Positions 25,143 to 34,570 of a DNA stretch of 64,000 nucleotides are shown piece after piece; the stretch's first letter is position 1, and every line of letters begins with the position of its first letter. The stretch is taken from contig NZ_SLUQ01000007.1 in the NCBI RefSeq assembly GCF_004345245.1, forward strand, positions 1-64,000. The letters run 5' to 3'. This stretch comes from Rhizobium sp. BK251. Its GTDB lineage: Bacteria; Pseudomonadota; Alphaproteobacteria; Rhizobiales; Rhizobiaceae. The notes beneath the pieces are model-generated. The model worked only from the letters and a program-made list of their open reading frames with translations, made no database searches and was not told the DNA's origin. The translations under genes and the position numbers were made by a program.

Positions 25143-28010
25143 ATGATGGATCAGGGGGCAGTTCACCAGCATGAGGCCAGGTTCGGCCCGTTCCGTCTCG
25201 TGCCAGCAGAGCGTCTCCTCGAAAAGGACGGCGTCTCTCTCAAGCTTGGCAGTCGCGCGCTCGATATCCTGATCCTTCTGGTTGAGCGCGCTGGCGAGGT
25301 GACGAGCAAGGACGACCTCTTCTCCCGTGTCTGGCCCAAGATGGCAGTGGATGAAGGCGTCCTGCGAGTCCATATCGCAGCCCTTCGCAAAGCACTCGGC
25401 GAGGGGGAAACCGGCGACCAGTACGTCACCAATGTTACCGGGCGTGGCTACTGTTTCGTCGCGCCGGTGGCACGGCTGTCGCGTCCGGTAGGGCCCCAGG
25501 CCGAAGTCCGCACAACTGCTGACGCGAACGATGGGTTGCCACCGCTCTTGGCCCGCATAGTCGGACGAGACGAGGCTGTTCGGGCACTCTCGATGGAATT
25601 CGGCGATCACCGCTTCGTCACGCTTCACGGCCCCGGAGGCATAGGAAAGACGACGGTCGCAGTGGCCGTCGGCCACGCCTTGCGTCCGGAGTTCGAGGAC
25701 GGGCTTCGCTTTTTCGATCTCGGAGCCCTCAGCAGCCCGCATCTTTTGCCGAGCGCCATTGCTTCCACTCTCGGGCTGATGGTCCAGTCCAGCGATCCCA
25801 CACCGGCAATCGTCAATTTTCTCAGCGAGCGGAGGATGCTTCTCATCCTCGACAACTGCGAGCATGTCATCGAGGCCGCGGCGATAATTTCCGAGACGAT
25901 CTTTCAGCGGGCTCCCAACGTAAGCATCCTTGCCACCAGTCGCGAGCCGCTGCGCGTCGAGGGAGAGCGCGTCTATCAGCTGCCTCCGCTCGCCACCCCC
26001 CGCAAGGGCGCCGGGCAGACCATGGCGGAGGTTCTTGCCTTTCCGGCCGCCCACCTCTTCTTCGAACGTGCGGCCGCGAGCGGCTATCGGTTCGAACCGA
26101 CCGATGCCGATGCGCCTGTTGTCGCCGACATCTGCGAGAAGCTGGATGGAATCGCGCTGGCGATCGAGCTCGCGGCCGGCCGCGCCGGCCTCCATGGCCT
26201 GCGCGAGACCGCGCAGCTTCTTGACAATCGGCTCGGGCTCGTCTGGCAAGGGCGCCGTACCGCCTTGCCGCGACACCAGACGCTGAGCGCGACACTGGAT
26301 TGGAGCTACAATCTGGTCACCGAGACGGAGCAGACGATTCTGCGCCGGCTCGCGATTTTCGTCGGCACCTTCTCGCTCCAGGCGGCGCAGGCCGTGGTGG
26401 CCGACAGCGGCATCGGAGCGGCCGCGGTCATTGAGGGACTGGGCCAGCTCGTTGCCAAGTCCCTCGTGTCCGCGCGATCCGAGGGCATGGTGATGTGGTA
26501 CCGCCTCCTCGATGCGACGCGCACCTATGCCCATACCAAGCTGATCGACTGCGAGGAGGTCGAGCCCATCGCACGGCGACACGCTCTTTACTATAAGGAG
26601 CTGCTGGAACATGCCAATGCCGACGAGCCGAGCGGCCCGAAGGATCAGGACCGGTCCGTCGATGCAAAGCATCTTGGCAATGTGCGCGTGGCCCTGGATT
26701 GGTGTTTTTCGTCACAGCAGGATCTGCCGCTCGGCATAGAGCTCGCGGCCGCTGCGATGCGGCTCTTCATAGGGCTTTCCTTGCTCAGCGAATGCCGTGA
26801 CCGGGCCGAGCAGGCGCTTGCCGTCCTCGATGACGAGACGCGGGGAACGCGTATCGAGATGGAATTGCAGGCGGCACTTGGCCATGCCCTCATGTTCACG
26901 CGAGGCAACAGCGACCAGGCCCACGATGCGCTTGCAAGAAGCCTGGAGATCGCCGGCCAGCTTGGCGATCGTTTCAACCAGTTCAGAATATTGGGCCGCC
27001 TCCACATGTATTATTTGCGGACCGGCTATTTCGGCAAGCAGTTGGCGGCGGCAGAACAGGCTGCGACGGTGGCCGAGCAACTAGGGGATCCCGTCGGGAT
27101 GCTCGCTGCCCAGGCACTGCTCGGCGCCGCCCATCATGCCATCGGCCATCAGGTGGAAGCCTGCCGGCATCTGGAGGCATCCCTGCAGCGGCCAGCGGCA
27201 TATCTCTCGATCAGTCCGAAGCATTTTGCCTTCCACCGGACGCCACGGATCGCGCTGTCGCGAACCCTGTGGCTCAAGGGTTGCCCCGACCAGGCGGTTC
27301 AGATGGCCGAGCAACTCTCGGCGGAAACGGTCGAGATCAGGGATCACGTGACTTTCTGCATAGCTCTGGTGTGGGGTGTCAGCACCTATTGCTGGATTGG
27401 CGATTGGGAAACCGTCGAGGAATACACCGAGCGCCTGATCGCCCATGCCAGCCGTCATTCCCTGGGATCGTACCTGGCCGTCGGCTCCGGTCTCAAGGGC
27501 GAGACTTTCGTCAGGCGCGGGGAGGTGGATCGCGGCGTGGACCTCCTGCGCGGATCCCTCATGGGCCTGCGTTCCGACCGCTACGATCTCTACATGCCGC
27601 AATTTACGTGCGCCTTGGCGGATGGTCTCGCCCAGATCGGGCGCTTCGACGAAGCCCTCGCGACGATGGATGATATCCTCGCGGCCGTAGCCTCGAGGGG
27701 CGAGGCGTTCAACATGCCCGAACTGCTTCGCGTGCGCGGTGACCTGCTGATGCGGGTCGGAGATGAGAAACAGGCCGAGGAGTGCTTCGCGCGCTCGATG
27801 GTGCTCGCCGAAGCGCAATCGGCATTGTCCTGGCAATTGCGGACGGCAACGAGCTTTGCGCGCTTGCGCCTGCGGCAGGCGCGTGGCGAGGAAGCGCACC
27901 AACTGCTGGCAGCGACTTACGGACGCTTCCGGGAGGGGTTTCGAACGGCCGACCTCGTCTCGGCAAGGCTGCTGCTGAACGAACTGGGGAAGGTTGTCGA
28001 CCACGACTAG
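25143..28010 (+). CDS. Winged-helix / STAND NTPase / TPR transcriptional regulator
   Basis: The 955-residue protein has an OmpR/ToxR-type DNA-binding domain (about residues 12-108, ending GRGYCFVAPV). An NB-ARC-like NTPase follows, with Walker A LHGPGGIGKTT at 161-171, Walker B RMLLILDNCE at 231-240 and sensor LATSREPLR. The C-terminal half (about 500-955) is helical TPR-type repeats. STAND regulators of this type (AfsR/MalT logic) hold a self-inhibited ATPase that opens when a signal binds the repeats; the signal is unknown here. It has no REC domain. The next gene, 101 bases on, is a TctC-type binding protein that may be its target. Confidence 0.88.
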   Translation: MMDQGAVHQHEARFGPFRLVPAERLLEKDGVSLKLGSRALDILILLVERAGEVTSKDDLFSRVWPKMAVDEGVLRVHIAALRKALGEGETGDQYVTNVTGRGYCFVAPVARLSRPVGPQAEVRTTADANDGLPPLLARIVGRDEAVRALSMEFGDHRFVTLHGPGGIGKTTVAVAVGHALRPEFEDGLRFFDLGALSSPHLLPSAIASTLGLMVQSSDPTPAIVNFLSERRMLLILDNCEHVIEAAAIISETIFQRAPNVSILATSREPLRVEGERVYQLPPLATPRKGAGQTMAEVLAFPAAHLFFERAAASGYRFEPTDADAPVVADICEKLDGIALAIELAAGRAGLHGLRETAQLLDNRLGLVWQGRRTALPRHQTLSATLDWSYNLVTETEQTILRRLAIFVGTFSLQAAQAVVADSGIGAAAVIEGLGQLVAKSLVSARSEGMVMWYRLLDATRTYAHTKLIDCEEVEPIARRHALYYKELLEHANADEPSGPKDQDRSVDAKHLGNVRVALDWCFSSQQDLPLGIELAAAAMRLFIGLSLLSECRDRAEQALAVLDDETRGTRIEMELQAALGHALMFTRGNSDQAHDALARSLEIAGQLGDRFNQFRILGRLHMYYLRTGYFGKQLAAAEQAATVAEQLGDPVGMLAAQALLGAAHHAIGHQVEACRHLEASLQRPAAYLSISPKHFAFHRTPRIALSRTLWLKGCPDQAVQMAEQLSAETVEIRDHVTFCIALVWGVSTYCWIGDWETVEEYTERLIAHASRHSLGSYLAVGSGLKGETFVRRGEVDRGVDLLRGSLMGLRSDRYDLYMPQFTCALADGLAQIGRFDEALATMDDILAAVASRGEAFNMPELLRVRGDLLMRVGDEKQAEECFARSMVLAEAQSALSWQLRTATSFARLRLRQARGEEAHQLLAATYGRFREGFRTADLVSARLLLNELGKVVDHD

Positions 28011-28111
28011 GTCGCGAAGGCGCATTTCTGATGTGTGGTCCGCGCTCCGTGAACATGGTTGTCCGAGGCGCCTGGCAACTGACGAACAGGGTTGGAATAG
28101 GGGAGAGGGCG

Positions 28112-29119
28112 ATGCGAAACCCGGTGGCACGCGCATTGACGGCAGTCGCCGCCTGTTGCAGGTCTCTGGCTTGCCTCCTGCCGCTGTTGTTGCTTTCGGG
28201 CGTGGCGATGGCGCAAGGGGACTACCCGTCACATCCGGTTCGTATCGTTATCGGCGCCGGCGCCGGCACTCCGCCCGATGTCGCGCTTCGGGCAATCAGC
28301 CACGAGCTTTCGACACTCTGGGGCCAGCCTGTGGTGATCGAGAATCTGGTCGGTGCGGGCGGCAACATAGCCGGTGACCATGTGGCGAAGGCCGAGCCGG
28401 ATGGCTACACCCTGCTCTTTGGCGCCAACTCCGGCATCGTAATGAACCAGAGCCTCTACCGGAATATGACCTTCGATCCCGTCCGGGATCTCGCGCCGAT
28501 TTCCATTGTCTGCTCCTATCCGACGGTTCTCGTGGTCCACAAGAACGTGCCGGCCAACAGCGTGGAGGAGCTCGTGGCGCTTGCCCGAGAACGTCCCGGA
28601 AAGCTGACATTTGCTTCTGCCGGTCCCGGGACCTCCTCTCATCTGGCTGCCGCAATGCTGGACTCGATGGCAGGGATCGAACTCGTCCATGTGCCATATG
28701 CAGGCGGCGTCAACCTCGTGACGGATTTGTTCGCCGGTCGCATCGATGTGTACTTCGGCCTGCCGTCCAACATGCTGCCTGCGGCCCGCGCCGGTGAGGT
28801 CAAAGCGCTCGCCGTCACCTCCAGAAGCCGCTTCGCCTTCGCGCCCCAGTTACCGACCATGGACGAATCCGGATTTCCAGGCTTCGAAATGGTGGTCTGG
28901 TGGGGACTGCTCGCGCCGTCCGGCACGCCGCCCGCGGTGATCCAAAGGCTGCATCGCGACGTTGTGAAGGTCGTTCAGCTGCCCGAAATGCGCAAGCGCC
29001 TTGCCGACCTGAGCATGGAAGCGATCGGCAATTCGCCCGAGGAATTCTCGGCGGTCATCGAGGCGGACGTTCCGAAGTGGCAGGCGGTGATAAGGGAGGC
29101 TGGTGTAACGCTCGAATGA
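28112..29119 (+). CDS. Tripartite tricarboxylate transporter (TctC/Bug) substrate-binding protein
   Basis: TctC/Bug proteins bind carboxylates or other small acids in the periplasm for TctAB-type transporters or for sensing. The 335-residue product has a long signal peptide (cleavage near GVAMAQG). The family landmarks are YPSHPVRIVIGAGAG, VVIENLVGAGGNIAGDHVAKA with the binding loop, and the second loop around FASAGPGTSSHLAA. No TctA or TctB gene is present in the window, so it is an orphan receptor, frequent in betaproteobacteria and some rhizobia. The ATG at 28112 follows GGGGAGAGGG. Confidence 0.88.
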   Translation: MRNPVARALTAVAACCRSLACLLPLLLLSGVAMAQGDYPSHPVRIVIGAGAGTPPDVALRAISHELSTLWGQPVVIENLVGAGGNIAGDHVAKAEPDGYTLLFGANSGIVMNQSLYRNMTFDPVRDLAPISIVCSYPTVLVVHKNVPANSVEELVALARERPGKLTFASAGPGTSSHLAAAMLDSMAGIELVHVPYAGGVNLVTDLFAGRIDVYFGLPSNMLPAARAGEVKALAVTSRSRFAFAPQLPTMDESGFPGFEMVVWWGLLAPSGTPPAVIQRLHRDVVKVVQLPEMRKRLADLSMEAIGNSPEEFSAVIEADVPKWQAVIREAGVTLE

Positions 29120-29161
29120 GCTTGATCTCGGTGCAGGCAGGCCCGCCGTGCAGGTGGTTCG

Positions 29162-29416
29162 TCAAACATCGTCGGGGGCGGCGTCGTCCCTCGGCCATGG
29201 GTAGGGGAGGGCAGCCATGAAATCCTTCGCGGCGGCTTCGGGATCTCTCACCCTCTTGAGTTGCTCTCTTTCTTCTACGGTCACCGCGAAGACCTGGCTT
29301 CGCATCCTGAAGTAGAGCTTGTTGCTGTCTCGGCCGATCTCGGCGTCGTCCGTATGAGGAAGGCGGCGCGATAGGGCGCGGCCGATGAGTTGATAAATTT
29401 CCAGTCTCTGAAGCAT
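29162..29416 (-). CDS. Small hypothetical protein (84 residues)
   Basis: Not recognised. The acidic-basic 84-residue product has no signal peptide or membrane segment. It shows a pattern SNKLYFRMRSQVFAVTVEERE that reads as two strands and a helix, and a C-terminus ending in a proline-rich YPWPRDD. It lies between the orphan TctC gene (convergent, 42-base gap) and the permease of the efflux operon (same strand, 153 bases downstream). The start at 29416 has no strong ribosome site. Codon use is in keeping with neighbours, which supports a real gene. Confidence 0.5.
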   Translation of the reverse strand: MLQRLEIYQLIGRALSRRLPHTDDAEIGRDSNKLYFRMRSQVFAVTVEEREQLKRVRDPEAAAKDFMAALPYPWPRDDAAPDDV

Positions 29417-29569
29417 GGCGTCTCACATAACCTGGTCTGATCAGCGGGACATAGTTGGAGCGGAAACTGCGACCAGTGCTTGTGCGTCACGCCTTGGAAA
29501 ACAATGCGTGACATTTCCCATTGGCGGATTGGCGTTTCCGTGAGAGGCGCTTGTTTGCGCCGCGGGGAC

Positions 29570-30682
29570 CTATTCGAGGCGGCGGCGGAACAGCCAGGCC
29601 GCGGTCGTAAGGGTCACAACCGCAATGGCGAACAGCGGTATCGTCTGCTGCACGACCTCGTTCACTGGCACGTCCTTCAGAAAGACGCCCTTCACGATGA
29701 CCAGGAAATAGCGCAACGGATTGATGAGTGTCACCGGCTGCAGCCATTGCGGCATGTTTTCGATCGGCGTCGCAAAACCCGAGAGAAGCATGGCGGGGAC
29801 CATGAACAGGAAGGCGCCGAGGATCGCCTGCTGTTGCGTCATCGAAAGCGCGGATATGAAGAGTCCCAGCCCCGCGACGGAAGCGAGGTAGAAGATCGAG
29901 CTGCCGTAAAGCAGCAGCAGCGATCCACGCAGCGGAATGCCGAAGATGAAGATCGCTGCAAGTATATAGACCGTGATGTGGAAGAGGCCGATCATCATCG
30001 GGGGAAGCAGCTTGCCGATCAGGATCTCGTGGACCCGCAACGGCGATACCATCAGCTGATCGAAGGTGCCGAGTTCGCGCTCGCGGGCGATGGAGAGGGC
30101 GGTCACGATGAGCCCGATCAGCAACGCGATGCTCGCAATTAGGTTAGGCACCATGAACCATTGAAAGATGAGGTTCGGGTTGAACCAGTTCCGCGGGACA
30201 GTGATCGTCTGTTCGTCTGCTGCGCGACGGCCGGCCGGCGTTTCCATCGAAAGCCTGGCGGCGATCTGCGTCAGATATCCCGAAACGATCTGCGAGGCAT
30301 TCGAGCGCCTCCCATCGAGAATGAATTGGAGGTCTGCGGGCTTCCCCGCCTCGATATCGCGCGAGAAATCCGGCCCGATCTCGACGGCGGCAAGCGCGCG
30401 CTGATTGTCGATGGCGTCCCGTATCTGGGCCGGCGTTTCGACGATCTCGATCCCGGTGAAGGTGGGCGACCCCTCTATGCGCCGAACGAATTCCTGGCCC
30501 CAATGGCCGCTGTCGCGGTTCAGCAGCACGATGTCGACATTGCGCACCTCAAGGGTTGCCGCATAGGAAAAGACGAGAAGCTGTATGATCGGAGGGCCGA
30601 TCAGGATCGCACGGCCCTTTGGGTCGCGCATGATGGCAAGCAGTTCCTTGACGATGAGCGCCCTGAGCCTCGTCCACCACAT
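29570..30682 (-). CDS. ABC-2-type permease, YbhR-like (efflux operon, last gene)
   Basis: The 370-residue membrane protein has one N-terminal transmembrane segment (about 25-42), a large periplasmic domain (about 45-175) and five C-terminal segments. The ABC-2 signature ARERELGTFDQLMVSPL sits before the third of these. It starts on TGATG, sharing one base with the stop of the preceding permease, so translation is coupled. In E. coli the pair YbhS-YbhR forms the channel of a drug/cation exporter with YbhF and YbhG. The arrangement here is the same. Confidence 0.87.
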   Translation of the reverse strand: MWWTRLRALIVKELLAIMRDPKGRAILIGPPIIQLLVFSYAATLEVRNVDIVLLNRDSGHWGQEFVRRIEGSPTFTGIEIVETPAQIRDAIDNQRALAAVEIGPDFSRDIEAGKPADLQFILDGRRSNASQIVSGYLTQIAARLSMETPAGRRAADEQTITVPRNWFNPNLIFQWFMVPNLIASIALLIGLIVTALSIARERELGTFDQLMVSPLRVHEILIGKLLPPMMIGLFHITVYILAAIFIFGIPLRGSLLLLYGSSIFYLASVAGLGLFISALSMTQQQAILGAFLFMVPAMLLSGFATPIENMPQWLQPVTLINPLRYFLVIVKGVFLKDVPVNEVVQQTIPLFAIAVVTLTTAAWLFRRRLE

Positions 30683-31815
30683 CAGCCGATCCTCTTTCGC
30701 GTGCTGCGGGCCGCAAGGACGAACAGGATGGAACCCATCAGCAGCATGACGGCCATCGAACGCAGGAACATCGGCCAGATATCGCCTGCGAGGAAGACCG
30801 TCTGCAGGCTGGGAATCAGGTAGCGCGCTGGCACGATGAAGGTGATCCACTGGATGACGGTCGGCATCGAGTTGATCTCGAAAAGGAAGCCGGAGAGCAG
30901 GAAGGCCGGCAGGAAGGCGGTGATGAGAGCAAGTTGCGAGGCCAGGAATTGGTTTTTCGTCGCTGCCGAGATCAGTAGCCCTTGACCGAGCGCGGGCACC
31001 AGAAAGGTCGCCGACAGCGCATAGAGCGCGCTGACAGAGCCTCGGAAAGGTACGCCGAACAGAAAGACTGCAAGCAGAACGCAAAGGGTCATCGCGGTGA
31101 GGCCGAGTATGAAATAGGGCAGTATCTTGCCTGCGAGGAGTTCTGCTGCCGTGACCGGCGTCGCCATCATCGCCTCCATCGTGCCGCGCTCCCATTCGCG
31201 CGCGACCACGAGAGAGGTGAGCAGCGTTCCGACGAGCGTCATGACGATGGCGATCGAGCCGGGCACGAGGAAATTGCGGCTCGCAAGCTCTGGATTGAAC
31301 CAGAAGCGCGCCGAGACCGAGATCGCGGGGCCGGGACGCGACATTTCCGCTTGGCGTTGCCGCTCCCAGTTCGACACCGCGCCTTGCGCGTAATTCTGGA
31401 CGAAGTTTGCCGTATTCGGATCCGAGCCGTCGACGATCACCTGGATCTGAGGATGATTGCCGGCCCCGTGGTCCTTTGTGAAGTTGGCGGGAATGACGAG
31501 GATGCCTCGAAGACGGCCCGAGACGAGGTCGTCAGCGAATTCCCGCCGGTCGTTTCCCGTCCTCACCGAGAAATAGCGCGATGCCTGGAAGCTTGCCGCG
31601 AGATCACGAGTGATGGGCGTCGATTCCTCGATGGCAAGGCCGACGCGCGTACTGGTCGTATCGAGCGACACGCCGTAGCCGAACAGGAAGAGAAGGATCA
31701 CCGGCAGGACGAAAGCGATCAGGATCGTGCTTGGATCGCGCACGGCCTGGAAGCTCTCCTTCCGCACGAGTGCGGCGAAGCGACGGAGCCGGGCCTGCCT
31801 CCTCTCGCTTCTCAT
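30682..31815 (-). CDS. ABC-2-type permease, YbhS-like
   Basis: The 377-residue protein has the same layout as the next gene product: an N-terminal segment (ILIAFVLPVILLFLFGYGV), a periplasmic domain and C-terminal segments with AREWERGTMEAMMATPV as the ABC-2 motif. The two permeases are distant paralogues that probably form a heterodimer. The ATG at 31815 overlaps the ATPase stop in an ATGA, which fixes the start; the open frame to 31971 lies inside the ATPase gene. Confidence 0.88.
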   Translation of the reverse strand: MRSERRQARLRRFAALVRKESFQAVRDPSTILIAFVLPVILLFLFGYGVSLDTTSTRVGLAIEESTPITRDLAASFQASRYFSVRTGNDRREFADDLVSGRLRGILVIPANFTKDHGAGNHPQIQVIVDGSDPNTANFVQNYAQGAVSNWERQRQAEMSRPGPAISVSARFWFNPELASRNFLVPGSIAIVMTLVGTLLTSLVVAREWERGTMEAMMATPVTAAELLAGKILPYFILGLTAMTLCVLLAVFLFGVPFRGSVSALYALSATFLVPALGQGLLISAATKNQFLASQLALITAFLPAFLLSGFLFEINSMPTVIQWITFIVPARYLIPSLQTVFLAGDIWPMFLRSMAVMLLMGSILFVLAARSTRKRIG

Positions 31816-33557
31816 GCCGCTTGCCTTTCCCCTGAGCCCTGCACGAGAGCGATGAACGCGTCCTCCATCGTGGGGTCGGGCGTCTTCTTCGTCGCGACGC
31901 GAGCCTTGAGCTCGTCCGGCGAGCCAAGCGCGATCGACCGTCCCCGATAGATCAGCGAGATGCGATCGCAATATTCAGCCTCGTCCATGAAATGTGTCGT
32001 CACCAGCACGGTCACGCCCTTCTCGACGAGGCCGTTGATATGGGTCCAGAATTCGCGTCGGGTGATCGGATCGACGCCGGATGTCGGCTCGTCGAGAAAC
32101 AGCGCTTCCGGTTCGTGCATGACGGCGCAGGCAAGCGCGAGGCGCTGCTTCAAGCCGAGCGGCAGGTCCTTGGCGGGACGGTTGCCATAGCTGCCGAAAG
32201 CGAAGATCTCGTTCATCAGGGCGATACGATCGCTGCGGCGCCCGCCGCGCAGGCCATAGACGCCCGCGAAGAAGTCGAGGTTCTGGGCGACCGTGAGGTC
32301 GCCGTAGAGCGAGAATTTCTGTGCCATGTAGCCGAGCCGGTTGCGTGCCTCGGCCGCGTCGCGGCGAAGGTCGAAGCCCGCCACTCTTCCTTCACCACCC
32401 GTCGGCTTCAGAAGACCGCAGAGCATCTTGAAGGTGGTGGACTTGCCGGCGCCGTTCGGACCGAGGAGACCGAAGATCTCGCCCCGGCGGATATCGAAGG
32501 TGATGTCGTCCGCCGCGGTAAAATCCCCGAAGCGCTTCGTCAGCCCCTTGGCCTGGATCACCGGACGATCGTCCACCACCGCAAGCGGCTGCTGTGCTTC
32601 GGCAAGTCTTGAGCGGCCGCCGGGACCGCCGCCGAGCATGTCGACAAAGGCATCCTCGAACCGCGGCGAGGTGGCCGCTATCTCGCCGCCCGCGACGTCC
32701 GTCAGCTTCCCGGTTTCGGCTCCTTCTCTCGTCACGAGCCGGATCGCCTCTCCCTGGATGACGCCATCGACGACGCCGCCCTCGTCGAGGAGACGGGCGA
32801 GAACTTGTCTCCTGCGTCCCTTGGCTCCCGATACGCGGAAGACGCGATCACTGACGCGGCCGGTCATTTCGTCCGGCTTGCCGGCAAAGAGGAGCCTGCC
32901 CTGGTTGAAAAGCAGCACGCGATCGCAGGCCTCCGCCTCGTCCAGATAGGCCGTGGACCAGAGAACACCGATGCCTTCCCTTGTGAGGTTCTCCACCATC
33001 TTCCACAGGTCGCGGCGCGAGATGGGATCCACGCCGACGCCGGGCTCGTCGAGCAGCAGCAGGCGCGGCTTCTTCAGCAAGGCGCAGGCAAGGCCCAGCT
33101 TCTGCTTCATCCCCCCGGAAAGCTTGCCTGCCAGCCGGCCAGTGAAGCGTTTGAGGTCGGTGAATGTCAGCAACTCCTCGTAGGCGGCCGGCCGTTCGCT
33201 TTTCGCCAGGCTCCTGAGGTCTGCGTAGAGGTCGAGGTTCTCCTGGACGGTAAGATCTTCATAGAGTCCGAAGCGCTGCGGCATGTAGCCGATCGCGGCC
33301 TGGATCCCGGCGGCACCCTTCGCCGTATCCATGCCCAGCACCTCGACGTTGCCGTGTTCGGGAAGCATGAGCCCCGTCATCAGCCGGATCAGCGTTGTCT
33401 TGCCGGCGCCGTCGGGGCCGACGAGACCGGTGATCGCGCCTGCGAAAACCTCGCCGGAAACCGCATCGAGCGCCGGTGCGCCATCGCCGAACCGCTTCGT
33501 GACGTTGGAGAGGCGCACCAGGGCATCCTGGGACCGACTTTCAGTGGCGTCTGTCAT
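31812..33557 (-). CDS. ABC transporter with two fused ATPase domains, YbhF-like
   Basis: The 581-residue protein contains two nucleotide-binding domains. The first has Walker A GPDGAGKTT, signature LSGGMKQKLGLA and Walker B LLLLDEPGVGVDP. The second has GPNGAGKST, the deviant signature LPLGLKQRLALA and LFLDEPTSGVDP; this LPLG form is usual for the YbhF/RbbA group. It powers the two permeases downstream and works with the HlyD-type protein upstream. The ATG overlaps the upstream stop in an ATGA. The fused arrangement means a single chain can supply both ATPase sites. Confidence 0.9.
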   Translation of the reverse strand: MTDATESRSQDALVRLSNVTKRFGDGAPALDAVSGEVFAGAITGLVGPDGAGKTTLIRLMTGLMLPEHGNVEVLGMDTAKGAAGIQAAIGYMPQRFGLYEDLTVQENLDLYADLRSLAKSERPAAYEELLTFTDLKRFTGRLAGKLSGGMKQKLGLACALLKKPRLLLLDEPGVGVDPISRRDLWKMVENLTREGIGVLWSTAYLDEAEACDRVLLFNQGRLLFAGKPDEMTGRVSDRVFRVSGAKGRRRQVLARLLDEGGVVDGVIQGEAIRLVTREGAETGKLTDVAGGEIAATSPRFEDAFVDMLGGGPGGRSRLAEAQQPLAVVDDRPVIQAKGLTKRFGDFTAADDITFDIRRGEIFGLLGPNGAGKSTTFKMLCGLLKPTGGEGRVAGFDLRRDAAEARNRLGYMAQKFSLYGDLTVAQNLDFFAGVYGLRGGRRSDRIALMNEIFAFGSYGNRPAKDLPLGLKQRLALACAVMHEPEALFLDEPTSGVDPITRREFWTHINGLVEKGVTVLVTTHFMDEAEYCDRISLIYRGRSIALGSPDELKARVATKKTPDPTMEDAFIALVQGSGERQAA

Positions 33558-34570
33558 CGTGTGCTCGCCGTCGTTTCAGGAAGGCTGATGGTGACGGGCA
33601 TGCCCTGGCGCAGGTCGGGACCCGGGTGGTCGATGACGATCCGCAGGCGATAGACAAGATCGGTGCGCAGTTCTGGCGTCTCGACGGATTTCGGCGTGAA
33701 TTCTGCGACCGGCGAAATGAAGCCGATTGTCCCTTCGTAGGCTTCATCGGGCCTCGTATCCGATGCGACCCTGACCTTCATACCGGGGTGGACGCGGCCG
33801 AGGTCGGGCTCCGCTACATAGGCGCGCACCCAGACCGGCTGAACAAGCGAGACCACATATACGATGTCGGATGGCGCCACGATCGCCCCCTGTTCCCGGA
33901 CCCTCGAGAGAACGATCCCGTCGCTCGGCGCCTTCAGTTGCGTGTCGGCAAGTGATGTGCGCGCCGATGCGAGCGCCGCCTCCGAGGCTTGAAACTGTGC
34001 CTTCGCGGTGGCGATGTCTTCGGCGCGGCTGCCTTCCTCGAGCAACTTCAGCGCTTCATTGGCAGACTGCGCGCGTGCCGCCGCCATTGCCTTGCGCGCC
34101 GTGGCCTGATCGAGGTTCGCCTGGGATATGTTGCCCTGCGGACGCAGTTGCACGGCCCGCTCGAGTGCGAGATCTGCATTCTCGAGATCAGCCAGGCTTT
34201 CATTATAGTCGGCCCGAGCCTTGTCGATTTCGGCCTTCCTCGGGCCGGCCACCAGCTTGTCCAGCGTTGCGCTGAGGGCGGCGGCATCGGCCTCTGCGGA
34301 GCGGGCTGCATGTTCATAAGGGACGGCGTCCAGTTTCGCGAGGATCTGGCCCGCCTTCACGACGTCGCCTTCATCGACGACCAGTTCATCGATGCGGCCA
34401 CTGACGCGGAAACCCAGCGAGACCTGGCGAATATCGACATTGCCGTAGAGCACGAACTCTTTCTGTGCTTCCGGGCGCAATCCCAGCTTGACGGGAAGAT
34501 CATACCACCACGCGCCGAAGCCGGCAGCGACTAGAATTCCGATAGCGGGAATGATGACTTGCTTCCTCAT
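33554..34570 (-). CDS. HlyD/YbhG-like periplasmic adaptor protein
   Basis: The 338-residue membrane-fusion protein has one N-terminal membrane anchor (residues about 6-22), a lipoyl half (VSGRIDELVVDEGDVVKAGQ), a long coiled-coil hairpin (about 100-210, rich in Ala/Glu/Lys), the returning lipoyl half (LKAPSDGIVLSRVREQGA) and a beta-barrel domain. It would link the inner-membrane exporter to an outer-membrane channel; no TolC is seen in the window. The ATG at 34570 lies within an ATGA overlap with the TetR stop. Confidence 0.88.
   Translation of the reverse strand: MRKQVIIPAIGILVAAGFGAWWYDLPVKLGLRPEAQKEFVLYGNVDIRQVSLGFRVSGRIDELVVDEGDVVKAGQILAKLDAVPYEHAARSAEADAAALSATLDKLVAGPRKAEIDKARADYNESLADLENADLALERAVQLRPQGNISQANLDQATARKAMAAARAQSANEALKLLEEGSRAEDIATAKAQFQASEAALASARTSLADTQLKAPSDGIVLSRVREQGAIVAPSDIVYVVSLVQPVWVRAYVAEPDLGRVHPGMKVRVASDTRPDEAYEGTIGFISPVAEFTPKSVETPELRTDLVYRLRIVIDHPGPDLRQGMPVTISLPETTASTR

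Noticed and set aside
24852..26672. A 606-codon minus-strand frame over the start of the large regulator
   Set aside because: It mirrors the codons of the plus-strand regulator and runs through the intrinsic terminator and the gap; no motif supports it.
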